From Christensenella sp. UBA2853 (lineage in GTDB: Bacteria > Bacillota > Clostridia > Christensenellales > Aristaeellaceae), in contig DEFL01000057.1 in NCBI GenBank assembly GCA_002350845.1, forward strand, positions 18,917 to 82,916: a stretch of 64,000 nt of DNA, given 5' to 3'. The position numbers were made by a program, and so were the translations under genes. The notes beneath the pieces are model-generated. The model saw nothing but the letters and a program-made list of their open reading frames with translations. It made no database searches and was not told where the DNA came from. Every line of letters begins with the position of its first letter. Positions within the stretch are counted from its first letter, which is position 1. Below are positions 9,350 through 17,013 of the stretch, piece by piece.

Positions 9350-9910
9350 TCATGACCGGCAGACCCTTCCGGCCAGCTCCAGGATCAGCGCACTCTCCTT
9401 TTCCGGCGTGGCGCGCTCCGCCCGGTTGATCCACTCGGTCAGCAGATGAAAGCTCCCATGGATCGCAAAGGCCATGGTGGCTTCCCTTCGTTCCATGTCT
9501 GTGCACCCACGCAGGGAAGCTTCCAGAAGATCGCCGACCTTGGGCAGGGAAAAGAGCCGGTCGGCAAACCCCGGCATCTCGCTGTGATTGAGGAGGAGTC
9601 TGGCCACCTGCAGATGATCCTGAAGGTACGTCAGCACCAGCGCCACCTTTTCGTGCACATGCTCCCGGTTTTCCGGGTCCGCTGAGGCAAGACACGCCGC
9701 TATATCCTCCAGAAACTGCGCGCAGATCTCCTCAAAGAGGTCATACTGACTGCCGTAATGATGATAGAAGGTCGTGCGGTTGATCCCTGCCTTCTGGCAG
9801 AGCTCCCGAATGGACACACTCCTGAGGGACCGGTCCCTGAGCATCTCCAGCAGCGCCTCCGAAAGCCGCTGCCGTGTTCGTCTGACCCTGAGATTCTCCC
9901 TGTTTTCCAT
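9350..9910 (-). CDS. TetR/AcrR family transcriptional regulator
   Basis: A 186-residue TetR-type repressor. The N-terminal helix-turn-helix is clear (SVSIRELCQKAGINRTTFYHHYGSQYDLFEEI, residues 31-62), and the rest is an alpha-helical ligand domain. ATG 9910 is preferred over 9943 because GGAGG sits 8 bases upstream. The gene is divergent from the TSUP-kinase fusion gene, with 124 bases between them, so control of that gene is likely by position. The ligand is unknown. Confidence 0.9.
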   Translation of the reverse strand: MENRENLRVRRTRQRLSEALLEMLRDRSLRSVSIRELCQKAGINRTTFYHHYGSQYDLFEEICAQFLEDIAACLASADPENREHVHEKVALVLTYLQDHLQVARLLLNHSEMPGFADRLFSLPKVGDLLEASLRGCTDMERREATMAFAIHGSFHLLTEWINRAERATPEKESALILELAGRVCRS

Positions 9911-9925
9911 CTTCCATCCTCCAAA

Positions 9926-9972
9926 TCGACACTTTTCGAGCATCTGTCGGTTGCAAAGTCAACACGTGTCGA
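9926..9972. promoter_or_regulatory. Possible TetR operator region
   Basis: Between the divergent TetR and TSUP-fusion genes lie TCGACAC (9926-9932) and its reverse complement GTGTCGA (9966-9972), enclosing a smaller GTTG...CAAC dyad. The arms are far apart for a single TetR dimer, so this may be two half-sites or chance. Confidence 0.3.
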
Positions 9973-10034
9973 ATATATTCTGAGCAGACGCTTTCATCCT
10001 GTCAAGACCTGACATGCTCCGGGGAGGCTGGAAC

Positions 10035-11540
10035 ATGGAATTCATCTGGTACCTCATCGCATCCATCGGCGCCGGAATCGGCACCGGGCTGGCCGGGCTC
10101 TCCGCCGCCACGGTCATGGTTCCGATCCTCATTGTCCTCTGCCCGTCCTTTTCCGGGGAAACCGGGGCCTATCAGGCGACCGCCATCGCGCTCGCCTCGG
10201 ATATTCTCGGATCCGCCGTCACCACCTGGACCTATGCCCGGCACAAAAACATTGACCTCAGGCGCGGCTGGATCATGCTCGTCTGCATCCTGACCATGTG
10301 CACGGTGGGCAGCTGGGCGGCCTATCTCGCGGGGAATGTGGTCCTGGGCACCTTTACGCTCTTTCTGACCTTTGCCATCGGCATCCGCTTTCTTGTAAAG
10401 CCCGATACCACCAGAGAAGATGCGCCGCCCAAAGGCTCCGCACTGGACTGGAAAGGCGTCCTGATTTCGCTCTTTTTCGGCCTCACGATCGGTTTTGGAA
10501 CCGGCTTTGTCGGCACCGGCGGGGGCATGATGATGCTGGTGGTCTTTACCGTCTTCCTCGGCATGGACCTGAAGACCGCCGTCGGCACGAGCACCTTCAT
10601 CATGACCTTTACCGCACTCATTGCCTCCGTCAGCCACATCCTGATCCATCCGGCCATTCTCTTTGAAAAATGGGATGTCCTGCTGCTGTGCATGGCGGTC
10701 GCCACCGTGTGCTCCCTGGTCTCCGCCCGCTTTGCCAACCGCGTCCCCAACCGCACCGTCGGCCTGGTCACGGGCGCTGTGCTGACCGTGCTCGGGCTTT
10801 CCATGCTGCTGCTCCACTTTCGCCTGGAAATCGCTGCCCTTCCCTTTTTCAGAGGGATCTGCATCTGTCTTCTGAACCTGATCGTCTACCTGGTCCCGAG
10901 CGTCCTGATCCTTCTGGCCATCCGTCTCCTCACGCATCTTCCGTCCTTTGTCTTTCGCAAACTGCTCCACATCGTTGCCTTTACATGCTTTACCGTCATG
11001 ATGCTCTCCACCCGGCAGTGGGAGGACGCCGCGCTCACCTGTCTCCTCCTTGCGGCCGTCATCTATCCCCTGCTCTCACTCGCCGAGCGCTTTCCCTGGT
11101 ACGGTCCGCTGTTTGTCCAGAAGTCTCCCGGCGAAGTCAAGCGCAGCATGGTGATGCTGTTTCTCATGTTCGCCGCCGTCATTTCCCTGGCGTGGGGACT
11201 CCTCGGGCAGCCGGTCGCAGCAGCGGCAGCGATCCTGATGTGGGGACTGGGCGATGCCGTGGCAGCCCTCATAGGCATCCCCTTCGGAAAGCACAAAGTC
11301 CTCTTTCCTCCCGTGTGCGGAAAAAAATCCTGGGAGGGATCCGCGGCCATGCTCGCCGTTTCCCTTTTGGCGGGGACCGTGCTGCTCTCGCTCTTCGGCG
11401 GCGTTTCTGTGCCGTACGCGTTTTTGTGCGCTGCCTGTACGGCGCTTCTGGGCACCCTGGTCGAGCTCTTATCTCCCAGCGAATGGGATACGGTCACCGT
11501 GCCCGTCGCCATGCTGACCGTCCTGCTCCTGATGCTCTGA
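10035..11540 (+). CDS. Fusion: TSUP (TauE/SafE) permease with phytol/dolichol kinase-like domain
   Basis: A 501-residue all-membrane protein with two unrelated parts. Residues 1-262 match the TSUP/TauE/SafE anion permease family, with two similar halves (IGAGIGTGLAGLSAATVMVPIL near the start; GLTIGFGTGFVGTGGGMMML near residue 150). Residues 275-501 match CTP-dependent polyprenol/phytol kinases and CDP-diglyceride synthetase-like proteins: WGLGDAVAALIGIPFGKHKV near residue 402, KKSWEGSAAM near 429 and a final ELLSPSEWDTVTVPV block. The link is one continuous open frame. Normal TSUP proteins are about 250 residues, so this is a true length doubling. ATG 10035 follows GGGGAGG. The transported ion and kinase substrate are unknown. 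Confidence 0.82.
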   Translation: MEFIWYLIASIGAGIGTGLAGLSAATVMVPILIVLCPSFSGETGAYQATAIALASDILGSAVTTWTYARHKNIDLRRGWIMLVCILTMCTVGSWAAYLAGNVVLGTFTLFLTFAIGIRFLVKPDTTREDAPPKGSALDWKGVLISLFFGLTIGFGTGFVGTGGGMMMLVVFTVFLGMDLKTAVGTSTFIMTFTALIASVSHILIHPAILFEKWDVLLLCMAVATVCSLVSARFANRVPNRTVGLVTGAVLTVLGLSMLLLHFRLEIAALPFFRGICICLLNLIVYLVPSVLILLAIRLLTHLPSFVFRKLLHIVAFTCFTVMMLSTRQWEDAALTCLLLAAVIYPLLSLAERFPWYGPLFVQKSPGEVKRSMVMLFLMFAAVISLAWGLLGQPVAAAAAILMWGLGDAVAALIGIPFGKHKVLFPPVCGKKSWEGSAAMLAVSLLAGTVLLSLFGGVSVPYAFLCAACTALLGTLVELLSPSEWDTVTVPVAMLTVLLLML

Positions 11541-11563
11541 CACCTTTTCCCAAGGCATTTCAT

Positions 11564-11592
11564 GACCGTCCGCCCGCCGGGCGGTCTTTTTC
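11564..11592 (+). terminator. Terminator after the TSUP-kinase fusion gene
   Basis: A CCGCCC/GGGCGG stem with a 3-base loop (11570-11584) is followed by TCTTTTTC, 25 bases past the stop codon. Confidence 0.75.
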
Positions 11593-11710
11593 TGTGCCTG
11601 GATTCGTACAAGATTCTTCTTGCTTTTTTTCTCCTGTCGTTGTACGCTCTTTTCTGCGGGCAGACGATGCTTCCTCTGCCTGTATCTCATTCCACCTCAA
11701 GGAGGCCCCT

Positions 11711-12361
11711 ATGCAGAAACTGCTCACGGATCAATTCAAAACCATGCCCTGGAACGAAGTGGACAGTGTCGTCTATGACATCGGCAACGTGCTGATCCGT
11801 TTCGATCCCCAATATATGCTTGACGTTCTTTTCCCCGGCGAGGAGGAGCTCCATGCTGTCCTGCTGCGGAAGATTTTCCTCTCCCCCTACTGGGTCATGC
11901 TGGATCACGGCACGATTACGGTGGATGAAGCCTGTGAGGCGATGGTCGGTGAAGACCCTGAACTGCACGAGGAAATCCGCCACGTGCTCGACCACTGGTC
12001 GGATCTCATCACGCCCATTCCTGAGGGCGTCCACTCCATGGAAGTGGCAAAGGAGCACGGCAAGAAGCTGTATCTTCTCTCCAATTACAACAATGTCTTT
12101 TTCGAGCAGGCTGAAGCCCGCTTCGATTTCCTGCGTGAGCCCTTCGTTTCCGGCCGGATCGTCTCCGCTTATTTCCACATGCTCAAGCCGGAACTGCGGA
12201 TGTACGAAAAGCTCACCTCCACCTACGGCCTGGATCCGGCCCGCACCGTCTTTATCGACGACGCTGCCGTCAATGCTGCCGGAGCCATCGGGGCCGGCTG
12301 GAAGGCCATCTGGGATGCTGCTCCCGGTGTTCTCTCCAGCTTTATGGGGTTTGACCTCTGA
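11711..12361 (+). CDS. HAD superfamily phosphatase (YihX-like)
   Basis: A 216-residue HAD hydrolase, probably a cytosolic sugar-phosphate phosphatase. Motif I is YDIGNVLI (residues 20-27), with the nucleophile Asp followed by Gly-Asn, as in the YihX/glucose-1-phosphatase group rather than the usual DxD. Motif II is YLLSNYNN, motif III the Lys in HMLKPELRMYEKL, and motif IV TVFIDDAAVNAAGA. The start follows AAGGAGG by 5 bases; the frame stays open far upstream, but that part is a shadow of the preceding gene. It has its own terminator and may be transcribed alone. Confidence 0.88.
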   Translation: MQKLLTDQFKTMPWNEVDSVVYDIGNVLIRFDPQYMLDVLFPGEEELHAVLLRKIFLSPYWVMLDHGTITVDEACEAMVGEDPELHEEIRHVLDHWSDLITPIPEGVHSMEVAKEHGKKLYLLSNYNNVFFEQAEARFDFLREPFVSGRIVSAYFHMLKPELRMYEKLTSTYGLDPARTVFIDDAAVNAAGAIGAGWKAIWDAAPGVLSSFMGFDL

Positions 12362-12390
12362 TCTCCTCTCCATCCTTCACCGTCATAAAA

Positions 12391-12449
12391 AAACAGACCG
12401 CAGAGTACAGCGTCAACCATGGATGATCTGTGCTCTGCGTTCTTTTTTA
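12391..12449. terminator. Bidirectional terminator between HAD and LacI genes
   Basis: A 12-bp stem with one G-T pair (12399-12410 with 12428-12439) is flanked by TTCTTTTTT on the plus side and a T run on the minus side. It ends both the plus-strand HAD gene and the minus-strand LacI gene, whose stop codon lies inside the T run. Confidence 0.85.
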
Positions 12450-13475
12450 TGGAACGATTGGAACGAATGCGAATGCAGGCGGTGCTGTGCTCCCCTCGTC
12501 ATACAGCCGCACCGGAAGGATCACTTCCCGTCCCGGGAGGGACGGGTTTTCAATTCTGGACATCAGGAGGGAGACGGCATGCTGCGCGGCATCATTCTTT
12601 TCCGTATAGACGCTGGTGACGCCAGGCAGGTAGGAAAAGTCCCCCCGCAGATGGTCAAAGCTCACCAGAGAAACCTCTTCCGGCACGCGGACCTTTCTCT
12701 CTTCCAGTGCCCGCAGGGCAAAGAAGGCAATCTCATCGCGGAATGAGATGATCGCCGTGTAATGAACAGGAAACAGCACATCGCGGATGGATTCATCCGC
12801 CAGATTATGGTTTCCGTGAATAATCCGAAGCGTATCCATCGGGAGTTCCCTCTCCCGCAGGGCCCTGAGGCAGCCCTCCAGACGGTCGACCTGTGAACTG
12901 GAGTAGTCCGGTCCTGCCAGATACAGGATGCGCCGGTGTCCCAGGGAAAGCAGGTGGTCCATGGCCAGGTACCCGCCCTGCTCGTCATCGCTGCGCACAA
13001 TATCGGCTTCCACCCCCTCGGCATAGCGGTCCATCAGGACCAGGGGAATCCCATGTGCCTGGATATATTCGATTTTTTTCCTGTCACCCAGGTTCGGGAA
13101 ATAGATGATGCCGTCCATGGATTGGGAGATGGCGGCCTGAATCATCTGCATGCTCAGCGCGCCGTCCGAGCGTGTGCAGAGAATCATCTCGTTATAATCC
13201 GCATTGCGCAGTTCCGGATCCAGCCGGCTCAGCATCCGGCAGAAGTGGAGATTTCTCACGTCGTTGATGATGACCGCGACGGTGTTTCTTCTCCCGGAGC
13301 GCAGAGAGGAAGCCAGGGTATTGGGAATATAGCCGAGCTTTTCCGCTGCCTCCCGGATCTTCTGCCGGGTCGTGGCCGGCAATCGCGGGTCATCCCGCAT
13401 CCCGCGGGAAACCGTATTGGCCGTATAGCCGCACGCTTTGGCGATATCCTTCAGCGTAACCCGCTCTGTCCCCAT
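12447..13475 (-). CDS. LacI family transcriptional regulator (downstream of second sugar importer)
   Basis: A 342-residue LacI/GalR repressor: helix-turn-helix and hinge at residues 5-60 (VTLKDIAKACGYTANTVSRGMRDDPRLPATTRQKIREAAEKLGYIPN) followed by a sugar-binding core. It lies just after the permease genes of the 13.6-16.8 kb importer, in the same direction but with its own promoter. Its likely targets are the TTAACG-type palindromes in the importer promoter near 16800 and 16865, which have the central CG typical of LacI-family sites. This pairing is inference. Confidence 0.93.
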   Translation of the reverse strand: MGTERVTLKDIAKACGYTANTVSRGMRDDPRLPATTRQKIREAAEKLGYIPNTLASSLRSGRRNTVAVIINDVRNLHFCRMLSRLDPELRNADYNEMILCTRSDGALSMQMIQAAISQSMDGIIYFPNLGDRKKIEYIQAHGIPLVLMDRYAEGVEADIVRSDDEQGGYLAMDHLLSLGHRRILYLAGPDYSSSQVDRLEGCLRALRERELPMDTLRIIHGNHNLADESIRDVLFPVHYTAIISFRDEIAFFALRALEERKVRVPEEVSLVSFDHLRGDFSYLPGVTSVYTEKNDAAQHAVSLLMSRIENPSLPGREVILPVRLYDEGSTAPPAFAFVPIVP

Positions 13476-13503
13476 GCTTCCTCATCCCCTTTCATCCGGA
13501 AGT

Positions 13504-13532
13504 ACTGTATCATGCCTGCGCGGGCTTGACAA
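13504..13532 (-). promoter_or_regulatory. Promoter for the LacI gene at 12447-13475
   Basis: TTGTCA (13527-13532) and TACAGT (13504-13509) on the minus strand are spaced by 17 bases and lie about 30 bases before the start codon. Confidence 0.6.
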
Positions 13533-13595
13533 GTCTGGAGTCAGCAAAAGCAGTGATGCTTCACGGGGATCTGTGTGATCGTGTGGGCTGTCCAC

Positions 13596-14453
13596 TCATC
13601 CTTTCACGCTGCCGGCCGTGAGTCCGGTAATAAAGGTCTTCTGTGCAAAGAGATAAATGACAACAATCGGGACAACCGCCATGACAGCCCCGGGCATCAG
13701 CACGTCATAGGCATTGCCGTACGGCGTGATGGTCGTGCCCATGCCGATGGGAATGGTATGCTTCGTCTCACTCTGCAGGATGATCATCGGCCAGAGCAGA
13801 TTATTCCAGCTGTTCATGCAGCTCAGAATGGTCATCGCCCCGAACGCAGGGATCAGGATCGGCACCATGATCCGCCAGAAAATGCCGTAATCCGAGCATC
13901 CGTCGATCCTTCCCGCTTCCATCAGTTCTCTGGGAATCCCCAGGCAGTACTGGCGGAAGAAAAAGATCATGAACGGCGGCACAAGGTACGGGATCACCAC
14001 GCCGAAATACGTGTTCATCATTTTGATCCGGATCATCATCTGATACATGGGCAGCAGCAGGATCTCAAAGGGCAGCATCATGACAACCAGCACCAGGGTG
14101 AAGATCAGATTGCGGCCTTTGAACTGATACATCGCCAAGCCGTACCCGACCAGGGAGCCGAAAAAGAGGCCGATGCCGGTCTGCATAATCATGATGATCG
14201 CGCTCGACTTGTACCAGTGCCAGTACACACCGTCTCTGTAGGTGTTCAGGGCTGTATAGTTGTCAAACGAAGAGATGCCCGGATCGAACCGCAGTGTCAG
14301 ACCATACCGCATCATCTCCGTGCCCGGCTTCAGGGAACTCATGAACATGAAGGCGAACGGCACCATCGCAAACACCGCAACCAGGATCATCAGTGCAGTC
14401 GCCAGCACGCTCAGCACAGTCCGTTTTTTCCGGTCAATCTTATTCGATGCCAT
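13596..14453 (-). CDS. Sugar ABC transporter permease (MalG/UgpE type)
   Basis: A 285-residue inner-membrane permease with six helices and the EAA loop (ELMEAGRIDGCSDYGIFWRIMVPILIPAFG) that docks the ATPase. It pairs with the permease encoded one base upstream (the previous stop and this start are separated by one base) and with the binding protein at 15489. No ATPase gene is present in the window for this importer, so it probably shares a general MsmX-like ATPase, as is common in Firmicutes. The sugar is not determined. Confidence 0.94.
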   Translation of the reverse strand: MASNKIDRKKRTVLSVLATALMILVAVFAMVPFAFMFMSSLKPGTEMMRYGLTLRFDPGISSFDNYTALNTYRDGVYWHWYKSSAIIMIMQTGIGLFFGSLVGYGLAMYQFKGRNLIFTLVLVVMMLPFEILLLPMYQMMIRIKMMNTYFGVVIPYLVPPFMIFFFRQYCLGIPRELMEAGRIDGCSDYGIFWRIMVPILIPAFGAMTILSCMNSWNNLLWPMIILQSETKHTIPIGMGTTITPYGNAYDVLMPGAVMAVVPIVVIYLFAQKTFITGLTAGSVKG

Positions 14454-14454
14454 G

Positions 14455-15378
14455 TCACTCCTCCTTCCTGAAGAATCCCATCAGAACCAGCTGCACAAGA
14501 TTCACCGCGACCACCAGGACAAGCAGGGTCAGACCGACAGCCGATGCCAGGCCCAGGTTATTCTTTTTAAATCCCACCATGTACATATAGCCCACGATGG
14601 TGCGGCCGACTCCGCCGGCATTGTTCTGCTGCCACAGGGCAACCGATTCGGTAAACATGCTGAAGCCGCCGAGCACGGTGATTGTAATGACATAGATCAG
14701 CACCGGCCGGATACAGGGCAGCGTCACATGGAAAAACTTCTGCAAGGCGCTTGCTCCGTCAATCTGGGCCGCCTCATAATAATCGGTGGGGATCGACTGG
14801 AGTCCCGAGAGATAATACACAATGTTGACGCCGTTCCACCGCCACAGGGTCAGAAGAATCAGCACAAAGTTTCCCGGTCCCGCATAGCTCAGCCATTTCA
14901 CGGGCTGGAATCCCATCGCCGTCATCAGGCGGTTCATTGTCGCTGTTTCCAGCGTACCGAACGCCAGGCGGAACACGATGCCGGCCACAATGATGGAGGT
15001 CAGCGAAGGAATAAAGAAGAGCGACTTGAAAAAGCCGCTGCCCTTCGCCAGACCCGAATGCAGGATGCATGCGATCAGCAGCGGGACAATCGTCAGCACA
15101 ATGACATCCCAGAGTGCATATCTTCCCGACGTCTGAAGCGCCATCTGGAAATCGCGGGTATTCAGTTTCTGATAGTTTTTCAGACCGATAAACTGATGAT
15201 GGTTCGGCCCGTCAATCTGCTGAAAACTCATGATCACCGTCATGATCAGCGGGTACATATAGACAAAAAGGAAGAAAACAATAAACGGTGCAACAAATAC
15301 GTACGGCACGACTTTCGGGTCGCTCAGGGACCGGATGCCGCGCCGTTTGACTGTTTTTCCGGCGGATCGGTTCTGCAT
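14455..15378 (-). CDS. Sugar ABC transporter permease (MalF/UgpA type)
   Basis: A 307-residue permease with an N-terminal membrane anchor, six transport helices and the EAA loop (DYYEAAQIDGASALQKFFHVTLPCIRPVL). It is the partner of the downstream MalG-type permease. Start ATG 15378 follows GGAGAACGG; the frame continues to 15396 with poorer spacing. It sits between the binding protein gene and the second permease gene, the standard order for such importers. Confidence 0.94.
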   Translation of the reverse strand: MQNRSAGKTVKRRGIRSLSDPKVVPYVFVAPFIVFFLFVYMYPLIMTVIMSFQQIDGPNHHQFIGLKNYQKLNTRDFQMALQTSGRYALWDVIVLTIVPLLIACILHSGLAKGSGFFKSLFFIPSLTSIIVAGIVFRLAFGTLETATMNRLMTAMGFQPVKWLSYAGPGNFVLILLTLWRWNGVNIVYYLSGLQSIPTDYYEAAQIDGASALQKFFHVTLPCIRPVLIYVITITVLGGFSMFTESVALWQQNNAGGVGRTIVGYMYMVGFKKNNLGLASAVGLTLLVLVVAVNLVQLVLMGFFRKEE

Positions 15379-15443
15379 ATTCCGTTCTCCAATCATTCAG
15401 CGTCTTCTATCCCGGTCTGCAGGACAATCGTCATGAGGAAGAA

Positions 15444-15470
15444 GCCGGAGAGGCATCAAGCCCCTCCGGC
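15444..15470 (-). other. Intercistronic hairpin after the binding-protein gene
   Basis: A GC-rich 10-bp stem with one mismatch (GCCGGAGAGG with CCCCTCCGGC) lies between the binding-protein stop and the first permease start. No T run follows, so it is better read as a 3' mRNA stabiliser or processing signal than a terminator. Confidence 0.55.
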
Positions 15471-15488
15471 CGCTCACAGGGTCGTCAA

Positions 15489-16763
15489 TCAGTTGATCTG
15501 GCTGCGAAGCTCTTCTGCGCAGTCCTTCGCGATCTGCTCGGGATCCTCACGCAGTTCGACCAGACGGTAAGCCATCTGCGTCTTCACGATATCGGTCGCA
15601 GCAGGGAAATATTCCGTCAGACAGGTATCCGGAATATCATCGAGCACTTCGGAGAGCACCGCGAAAATGTCCTGATCATAATACTCGAAGAACTTGTTGG
15701 GTTCCTTCATCTCCTCGGAACCGTAGACATCCTTCAGGATCGGGTCAAAACCGCAGATCTTCCAGGTCGTCACGCAGCCGTCAAACGTCAGGCATGCATA
15801 GGCCAGGAATTCCTTGGCAAGCTCTGCATTGGGGCTCGAAGCGACCACGGCCGTGCCGGTGCCGCCCATCTGAGCAGACTTGTGGCCGCCGTCAGCCCAC
15901 AGAGGCATTGCGGAGACCTTCATCTTTCCGGCCAGGTCAGGCATATAGTTGGTGAAGCGGTCGAGATACCAGAACGGCATGCAGACAGCAGCACAGTTGC
16001 CGCCGTTCATCCATCCCCAGTACTCTTCCGTGTGGGTCCAGCCGCCGGGGCACGGAATTGCGGTTCCATCATCAAGCATGGACTTCATAAAGGCCAGGGT
16101 ATCGATGACAACCTGCTCATCCATCCGCACCTGATTGTCGGGCGTCAGCCAGTCGCCGCCGTGCTGGTTGACCATGGGATACACGCTCCAGCAGTCTGCG
16201 GATTCCCAGACTATCATGGGTTTGCCGGTCTTTTCAAGAACCGTCTTGCCAGCTGCATGGAAATCATCCCAGGTCTTGATGGTGGTGTAATCCACGCCGG
16301 CTGCTTCCAGAATCTCCGTGTTGTAGAACATGACGGTTGCGCCAATGTGGTGGTCGATGCCGTAGAATTTTCCATCCTTGGCGTAGTTGTTCAGACGGCT
16401 CATGACCAGGTGGTCCTCGATGGGCTCGACATACTCGTTCATGGGAGCCAGGCCAATGTCACCCTTGAGATAGTTGGCAAACATGTTGATTTCGATGTCC
16501 ACCAGGTCCGGGGCGCCTTCCCCGCTCTGCAGAGCGATGGTCAGCTTGTTGTGCATGTCTTCATAGGGGAATACCTGGAAGTCGATGTCCAGCTTCGGCT
16601 TATCCGCCTCGGCATTCCACTTTTCCATCATCGTCTTGTAGAGTTCCGTGTGCAGTTCCTGGAATGTCCACAGTGTCATTTTGACGGGGGCATCTTCAGC
16701 CAGCGCAGCGGCCAGACCGAAGACCATTGTCACCGTCAGGAACAGAGCCAGCAGTTTCTTCAT
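15489..16763 (-). CDS. Extracellular sugar-binding protein of an ABC importer
   Basis: A 424-residue solute-binding protein of the family that feeds MalF/MalG-type permeases. The signal peptide (MKKLLALFLTVTMVFGLAAALA) ends in a signal peptidase I site before Glu-Asp and has no lipobox cysteine, which is unusual for a binding protein of a single-membrane cell. The mature part starts VKMTLWTFQELH, typical of this family. ATG 16763 follows AAAAGGAGGACG; the upstream frame to 16814 overlaps an operator and is not coding. It is the first gene of its operon and lies behind a strong promoter with two operator-like palindromes. Confidence 0.92.
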   Translation of the reverse strand: MKKLLALFLTVTMVFGLAAALAEDAPVKMTLWTFQELHTELYKTMMEKWNAEADKPKLDIDFQVFPYEDMHNKLTIALQSGEGAPDLVDIEINMFANYLKGDIGLAPMNEYVEPIEDHLVMSRLNNYAKDGKFYGIDHHIGATVMFYNTEILEAAGVDYTTIKTWDDFHAAGKTVLEKTGKPMIVWESADCWSVYPMVNQHGGDWLTPDNQVRMDEQVVIDTLAFMKSMLDDGTAIPCPGGWTHTEEYWGWMNGGNCAAVCMPFWYLDRFTNYMPDLAGKMKVSAMPLWADGGHKSAQMGGTGTAVVASSPNAELAKEFLAYACLTFDGCVTTWKICGFDPILKDVYGSEEMKEPNKFFEYYDQDIFAVLSEVLDDIPDTCLTEYFPAATDIVKTQMAYRLVELREDPEQIAKDCAEELRSQIN

Positions 16764-16792
16764 GACAGATCGTCCTCCTTTTTTCTTTTCGA

Positions 16793-16808
16793 GGATTAAC
16801 GATAATCC
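16793..16808. promoter_or_regulatory. Operator-like palindrome, downstream copy (LacI-type)
   Basis: GGATTAACGATAATCC is symmetric at 14 of 16 positions around a central CG, about 90 bases after the -10 box and close to the ribosome site of the binding-protein gene. Confidence 0.55.
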
Positions 16809-16858
16809 TTTCACGCAAAGAAAAGCGAAACACCAGACAGTACGTGTTCAATTGTGTA

Positions 16859-16872
16859 GATTAACGTTAACC
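16859..16872. promoter_or_regulatory. Operator-like palindrome, promoter-proximal copy (LacI-type)
   Basis: GATTAACGTTAACC contains the perfect 10-base palindrome TTAACGTTAA (16861-16870), about 20 bases after the -10 box. Together with the copy at 16793 it gives a pair of sites about 65 bases apart, suited to looping or roadblock repression. Confidence 0.6.
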
Positions 16873-16891
16873 CTCACCATTCGTTACATGA

Positions 16892-16919
16892 AGTATATCA
16901 CATAAACAAATATTGTCAA
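16892..16919 (-). promoter_or_regulatory. Strong promoter of the binding-protein/permease operon
   Basis: On the minus strand TTGACA (16914-16919) and TATACT (16892-16897) are separated by 16 bases. Both boxes are near consensus. Confidence 0.75.
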
Positions 16920-16977
16920 CATGCTGCTTTTTTCTTTTTTCACCGGCGCCCGTGCACAAAAGGATTGTTTTTCCTGC

Positions 16978-17013
16978 AAAAAAGGGCGCCCGGTTCAGAA
17001 TCACCGGACGTCC
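16978..17013 (-). terminator. Terminator of the fructan operon, overlapping the fructokinase stop
   Basis: An 11-bp stem with one mismatch and one wobble (16984-16994 with 17003-17013) is followed on the minus strand by six T residues. It overlaps the final codons of the fructokinase frame, which supports 17001 as the original gene end. Confidence 0.7.

Noticed and set aside
10670..11710. N-terminal 347-residue extension of the HAD protein
   Set aside because: This part is an overlapping frame of the TSUP-kinase gene; the HAD domain starts exactly at ATG 11711 behind a strong ribosome site.
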